DNA of 64,000 bases from Methanobacteriota archaeon (GTDB lineage Archaea; Methanobacteriota; Methanobacteria; Methanobacteriales; Methanobacteriaceae), in NCBI GenBank assembly GCA_023411115.1, contig JAEYPF010000010.1, positions 62,001 through 126,000 of the forward strand, in the 5' to 3' direction. Each line of letters begins with the position of its first letter. Position 1 is the stretch's first letter. A model generated the notes under the pieces. That model did no database searches, was not told the origin of the DNA, and was given only the letters and a program-made list of their open reading frames with translations. This document shows, piece by piece, positions 59,844 through 64,000 of this stretch. Made by a program: the position numbers and the translations under genes.

Positions 59844-61283
59844 ATGAACACAATTCAAAGAATAACCAAAAATGTTGGCGTTTTATTCATTTCCCAGATG
59901 TTTAGCTATGTTTTTGGTTTTTTTACTTTAGCATACTCCGCTAGATACCTTGGAGTAGATGGTTTTGGAACTTTATCACTTGCAATTGCATTTACCGGCA
60001 TTTTCAGCGTTGTAATGGATTTAGGATTAAATACATTGACCATTAGAGAAGTTGCACGAGATAAATCACTTCAAAAAGAATTTGTATCCAATATAACGCT
60101 TATAAAAATACTGCTAAGTATAATTACATTTATTTTAATTTTTGTAATAGCTAATATCATAGGATACAATCAAGAAATATTAAATGTAATCTATTTGATT
60201 GCAATATACACAATTTTTAGTACATTTTCCCTGTTATTTTATGCAATATTTCAGGCAAACGAACAAATGGAATATAGATCTTTGGGAGTTATATTAGCTA
60301 GTTTTTTACTTTTAAGCGGGGTACTATTGGCAATTCATTATAAATTTGATATTATCCAATTTTCTTATATTTATGCTATTGTAGGGATTTTAACTCTCGC
60401 TTACTCCATATTCATCTTCGTATGGAAATTTTCTTTACCCAAACCACATTTTAATAAAACTCTATGGTTTAATTTAATAAAAGAATCCTGGCCTTTTGCA
60501 GTAACTGGAATTTCTCTTACTATATATAAATGGATAGATACACTAATACTATCTTCAATTCAGGGAACAGACGCAGTTGGTCTTTATAGTGCTTCATTTA
60601 ACTTAATTTCAGTATTGTTATTCATCCCAATAGTATTTAATCATGCTCTTTTCCCATTAATGTCAAGGTATTATAATTCTTCAAAAGAACTACTAAATAT
60701 CACATTCGGAAAATTACTTAAAATTATGCTATTAATAGCTTTACCATTGGGTGTAGGAACAGTACTAATAGCAAATAAAGTTATAGTCTTTATTTATGGT
60801 GATGCATTTATTGGTAGTATAATAGCATTGCAAATTTTAATTTGGTCAACTGTACTAATTTTTGCAAGAAGTCCGTTTGAACGTTTATTGGAATCTTCTA
60901 ACCGACAACTTGTACTTACTAAAATATTCATTATTAGTGTCATTTTTAATATTTTCTTTAACCTAATTTTAATACCTAAATACAGTTATATTGGTGCATC
61001 GATTGTGAATGTTTCAACTGATCTATTGGTTTTATGCATAATAATGTTCATAACAAGGGGAATTAAGGTGATATATATTCCAAAGAATCTGAAAAACAAC
61101 TTATTTAAAATAATCTCATCAAGTTTAATTATGGGAGTAATTTTGTATTATCTAAAAGAATTAAATTTATTTTTGTTGATAATCGTGGGTATAATCATAT
61201 ATATTATAACTCTATTTTTGTTTAAAACATTCGACAAAGATGAAATATTAATGTTAAAATCAATTTTAGATCGAAAAAATTAA
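59844..61283 (+). CDS. Polysaccharide flippase (PST/Wzx-like)
   Basis: This is a 479-residue protein with about 14 hydrophobic segments. MNTIQRITKNVGVLFISQMFSYVFGFFTLAYSARYLGVDGFGTLSLA parallels the start of the flippase at 14781-16211, as do TIREVARDKSLQKEF and FQANEQMEYRSLG. The two are therefore paralogues. It should flip lipid-linked oligosaccharides. The gene follows the acyltransferase by 64 bases, with GGGTT before the ATG, and may belong to the epimerase transcript. Confidence 0.85.
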   Translation: MNTIQRITKNVGVLFISQMFSYVFGFFTLAYSARYLGVDGFGTLSLAIAFTGIFSVVMDLGLNTLTIREVARDKSLQKEFVSNITLIKILLSIITFILIFVIANIIGYNQEILNVIYLIAIYTIFSTFSLLFYAIFQANEQMEYRSLGVILASFLLLSGVLLAIHYKFDIIQFSYIYAIVGILTLAYSIFIFVWKFSLPKPHFNKTLWFNLIKESWPFAVTGISLTIYKWIDTLILSSIQGTDAVGLYSASFNLISVLLFIPIVFNHALFPLMSRYYNSSKELLNITFGKLLKIMLLIALPLGVGTVLIANKVIVFIYGDAFIGSIIALQILIWSTVLIFARSPFERLLESSNRQLVLTKIFIISVIFNIFFNLILIPKYSYIGASIVNVSTDLLVLCIIMFITRGIKVIYIPKNLKNNLFKIISSSLIMGVILYYLKELNLFLLIIVGIIIYIITLFLFKTFDKDEILMLKSILDRKN

Positions 61284-61402
61284 ATCATTATCAGATAATC
61301 AAAAAAGTAGAATGAGATAATAGAAATCTAGTTCATCCATTTTATAAACTAAAGGATTAATTAACGTTATCTAGGAATAAAATATTATTATAAATTGATA
61401 GT

Positions 61403-62404
61403 ATGTCTAAAAAACCATTAGTTTCTATAATAACGCTGACTTATAATCATGAAGATTTCATAGCTGATTGTATTGACAGTGTATTGGCACAGGATTATCA
61501 GAATTGGGAACAGATAATTATCGATGATGGATCTACAGATTCAACAGAAAAGGTAGTATCCAAATACAAAGATGCGCGGATAATATATGCTAAACAAGAA
61601 AATAAAGGTATTTGGAATTTATATAAGAATTATAATAAAGCTTTAGAATTATCAAAAGGAGACCTAATAGCTATTTTAGAAGGTGATGATTTTTGGCCTC
61701 CATCTAAACTATCTAAACAAATTATAGCATTTGAAGATCCTGAAGTTGTTTTAAGTTGGGGAAATGCATATATTGCCAATAAAAATGGAAATATTATTGA
61801 AAGACATCACCATGATGTTTTTAAGCCTAATGAAAGTATAGATGGAGATGTAATCCTAAAAAAAATATTATTTTCTAATTTTATTCCAGCGTGTACTGTC
61901 TTATGTAGAAAAAATACATTAATTAAAATTAGAGGATTCAAGCAACCTAAAAATTATCCTACTGTCGATCGCCCAACTTGGATACAACTATCAGAAGAAG
62001 GTAAATTTTATTATTCAAATGAAATACTTGGCTATTGGAGAAGACATGGGAATCAAATAACTGCAAAGAAAAAATTAGAAATGATAACCGCGAGCGGAGC
62101 TTATTCATCTTATTTCTTTAATAATTTACCTCAAAGCAAAAAAGATAGACTTGAAATCAAAGTTGAAGATATTATTAAGAAAAATAATCAAAAAATATCT
62201 AATGTATATTTCCATATGGGCAGAGTTGCATTATATGAAAAAGATTGGAAAACAAGTAAAAAAAATTTTGAAGAAGCATTTAACAAAGGAAATTTTTCTT
62301 TAAAAACCAAATCCATAATTGGGATTATATTTTCTTATATTAAATTGAATTTTGAGTGGATAGCTACTATCCTAAAATACCCCCAATTAAATGATTTATA
62401 TTAG
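61403..62404 (+). CDS. GT2 glycosyltransferase
   Basis: This is a 333-residue GT2 enzyme. VSIITLTYNHEDFIADCIDSVLAQDYQNWEQIIIDDGSTDST is the classical GT-A opening. ILEGDDFWPPSKLSKQI carries the metal-binding E-G-D-D, and DRPTWIQLSEEGKFYYSNEILGYWRRHGNQIT is the catalytic/acceptor region. The C-terminal 90 residues are helical and resemble a TPR unit (YFHMGRVALYEKDWKTSKKNFEEAFNKGNF). The upstream 119 bases have TATA-like sequence but no strong ribosome site. It ends directly against the stop of the convergent gene. Confidence 0.82.
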   Translation: MSKKPLVSIITLTYNHEDFIADCIDSVLAQDYQNWEQIIIDDGSTDSTEKVVSKYKDARIIYAKQENKGIWNLYKNYNKALELSKGDLIAILEGDDFWPPSKLSKQIIAFEDPEVVLSWGNAYIANKNGNIIERHHHDVFKPNESIDGDVILKKILFSNFIPACTVLCRKNTLIKIRGFKQPKNYPTVDRPTWIQLSEEGKFYYSNEILGYWRRHGNQITAKKKLEMITASGAYSSYFFNNLPQSKKDRLEIKVEDIIKKNNQKISNVYFHMGRVALYEKDWKTSKKNFEEAFNKGNFSLKTKSIIGIIFSYIKLNFEWIATILKYPQLNDLY

Positions 62405-64000
62405 CTATTTATTTGATTTTATGTAATAAACCCAAAATTCTCCATTAGAATAAATAGAATTTACACTATTATCCCTACTATCTAAATAATCAAAATCTTG
62501 TGGAGTAAATTTCCAAAGATTTGAATATTCAGGGTAGACACTTGGATAAAATATCCTATTTACTTTCCAGTCCACATAATATTCATCTTTAACTAAAGAA
62601 TCACCATAGCTACTGGTATTTGTATAATTAAAATGAACAGGAGAATTTTTAAAGCCAAATTTCCCACTATTTTTAAAATCTTGTCCCAAAATAGCAGCTG
62701 AAAATCTAGTTAGTTGTCTGTAATTTATACTTTCTATAGCTAAACTTTGGTTTCGATTATCCAAAAACCAATTGGAACCTGTTAATTCCATTTGTGTGAC
62801 TTGAGAATTAACACTTTTTGTTGTTGGAGAAGGATATACATTAAATATGCTTATGGCACTAGATATTACAAGAAGTGAAATGATTAATATTGTTCCAAAT
62901 TTTTTATAATTTAATTTCGTATTTTTTACAAAATCATAGGAAAAAATTCCGATTAATACAGTTGAAACAAAAAGAACATACCTTAACCCTCTAAAGCTGT
63001 CTACACCAGTATAACTAAAAAATGAAAATATGGCCAAGCCCATAAAAATTAAAAATAAAATTGAAAAAGTAAATTTTTCCAAATTAACAGAATTTTTGTA
63101 ATAGAATATTTTGATTAAAATTATAAGTGAAATTAAAAGTCCCAGAAATATGTATATTAACTGTTGTCCATATGAATCTAAAACTAAATTAAGGAATTGC
63201 ATAGTAGATAAATTCGCTTTTACTAACAAATTAGAAACGGTGTCTATATTTGTATTACCTGACTGAAAAATTATCCAATTTGCAATTTTAGTTGCTTTTT
63301 GCCCAAATGATGAAAAGGAAAGAAACCAAGTAGCCCAAGTAACAAAAATAATCAGTACAGCATTTATTAGGTTACGATTAAGTTTTATATGTCTTGTTCC
63401 TTCTATTTTTAACCTATTATAAATGATTAATGCAAGGTAAATACCTAAAAATAAAGGTATTAAATATAAAGAACCTTCTCCGGGATGGAAAAAAGGTATT
63501 AATAGTAACATTAAAACAAAAAGAATACTATATATTATAGAATTTTTCTCTTTTGAATAGGATTTATAGAAAAGGAAAAGGATAAAAGGAAGTAAGTAAA
63601 AAGCTTGTACACTTGGTGCCAACATCAAGTTTTCAGTTTTGAACAACAAAACTGAAGCAAATGCTGTAATTAAAATAGATTTACGATTATCTTTTGTGAT
63701 TTCTCTAGACAATAAATACATAGAAATCATGTAAAAGAAAATAAACAAAATTGGTAAAGTTTCTGCAATTAATTCAAGATTCAACCCAGTAAGCTGATTA
63801 ATTGACGACATCAATATATGTATTATCGGGTAAAAGTTTTCCCCATTTACTCCAGGTGCAGGAAAATGACCTGTATTGACTATATCAAGAGAATACCCAA
63901 TATGACTCAATACATCTCCACGACCAAATGTTAAATAACCTTGTAAAAAAGGTAAAAGTAAAATAATTAGATTTGAAAAAATTATTATTAAAAAGCCAAT
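62405..64000 (-). CDS. Multipass membrane protein, GT-C-like; N-terminal end beyond the window
   Basis: At least 531 residues are visible, and the frame stays open to the last base, so the true start lies outside. About 10-12 hydrophobic segments are present. GYLTFGRGDVLSHIGYSLDI follows the first visible membrane segment: Asp and His in an early external loop, with VNTGHFPAPGVNGENFYPI next. This is the pattern of GT-C enzymes and related membrane proteins. The last 130 residues are hydrophilic and contain NWFLDNRNQSLAIESINYRQLTRFSAAILGQDF. It could transfer a lipid-linked sugar, but no known family is assigned with certainty. It converges exactly on the GT2 gene with no gap. Confidence 0.65.
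   Translation of the reverse strand: MGFLIIIFSNLIILLLPFLQGYLTFGRGDVLSHIGYSLDIVNTGHFPAPGVNGENFYPIIHILMSSINQLTGLNLELIAETLPILFIFFYMISMYLLSREITKDNRKSILITAFASVLLFKTENLMLAPSVQAFYLLPFILFLFYKSYSKEKNSIIYSILFVLMLLLIPFFHPGEGSLYLIPLFLGIYLALIIYNRLKIEGTRHIKLNRNLINAVLIIFVTWATWFLSFSSFGQKATKIANWIIFQSGNTNIDTVSNLLVKANLSTMQFLNLVLDSYGQQLIYIFLGLLISLIILIKIFYYKNSVNLEKFTFSILFLIFMGLAIFSFFSYTGVDSFRGLRYVLFVSTVLIGIFSYDFVKNTKLNYKKFGTILIISLLVISSAISIFNVYPSPTTKSVNSQVTQMELTGSNWFLDNRNQSLAIESINYRQLTRFSAAILGQDFKNSGKFGFKNSPVHFNYTNTSSYGDSLVKDEYYVDWKVNRIFYPSVYPEYSNLWKFTPQDFDYLDSRDNSVNSIYSNGEFWVYYIKSNK

Noticed and set aside
1..64000. Insertion sequence, prophage or restriction/defence genes
   Set aside because: No transposase, integrase, phage structural protein, nuclease or toxin-antitoxin pair was recognised; the AbrB-type protein is next to an exporter and has no toxin partner.

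Overview
The window is AT-rich archaeal DNA and most likely comes from a methanogen of the order Methanobacteriales, probably Methanobacterium or a close relative. This rests on gene content and signals, not on a marker gene. The signals are GGTGAT/GGAGG ribosome binding sites, TTG/GTG/ATG starts, TATA boxes and oligo-T terminators. The gene content is DUF2206 membrane proteins, parallel beta-helix/DUF11/CARDB adhesin-like proteins, and dense clusters of surface-glycan genes. I recognised no rRNA, tRNA, CRISPR array, transposase or replication origin.

Layout. (1) 1-643: the end of a small membrane OB-fold-like protein gene and a YdjM-like membrane hydrolase gene; an intact copy of the same pair lies at 26424-27360. 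(2) 895-6499 (+): two GT4 glycosyltransferases, a DUF2206 multipass protein and a hexapeptide acyltransferase. (3) 14289-6557 (-): a compact operon rfbF-rfbG-MBL hydrolase-rfbH-RfbC-like cupin-GT2-glf-GlfT-like GT2, which should make a CDP-3,6-dideoxyhexose (an ascarylose-type gene order) and galactofuranose. (4) 14781-21619: a flippase (+), then on the minus strand a GT-B enzyme, an fdtB/FemAB-like acyltransferase/fdtA operon for a 3-acylamino-3,6-dideoxyhexose, and a DPM1-like GT2. (5) 22300-26283: an unrelated island with an AbrB-type regulator and a 14-TM MFS exporter, an Hsp20 chaperone, and a SAM methyltransferase. (6) 27827-36420: three tandem secreted adhesins (beta-helix + Ig-like + 3 DUF11). 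Each is preceded by a conserved leader of about 230 nt with several inverted repeats. (7) 36628-47394: a GalE-like epimerase, then a minus-strand operon of four GT4s, a DUF2206 protein, a flippase and a GT2. (8) 48412-58088: a possible 10-codon leader ORF overlapping a 3215-residue adhesin with 23 CARDB repeats. (9) 58276-64000: a second GalE-like gene that lacks a standard start codon, a hexapeptide acyltransferase, a second flippase, a GT2, and a multipass GT-C-like protein that runs off the window.

How they may work together: the sugar-nucleotide enzymes supply unusual sugars (3,6-dideoxyhexose, Galf, 3-amino sugar). The GTs assemble them, probably on a lipid carrier. The two MATE/PST-type flippases export the product, and the DUF2206/GT-C proteins may transfer sugars on the outside. 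The secreted adhesins carry many N-x-S/T sites and could be acceptors or partners at the cell surface; this last link is inference.

The signals I consider most worth following are the conserved leader of the three adhesin genes with competing helices, the leader-ORF/frameshift arrangement before the giant CARDB protein, the epimerase with ATA where its near-identical paralogue has ATG, the archaeal ascarylose-like operon with an embedded metallo-beta-lactamase-fold enzyme, and a 27-bp promoter element shared by two glycan transcription units.
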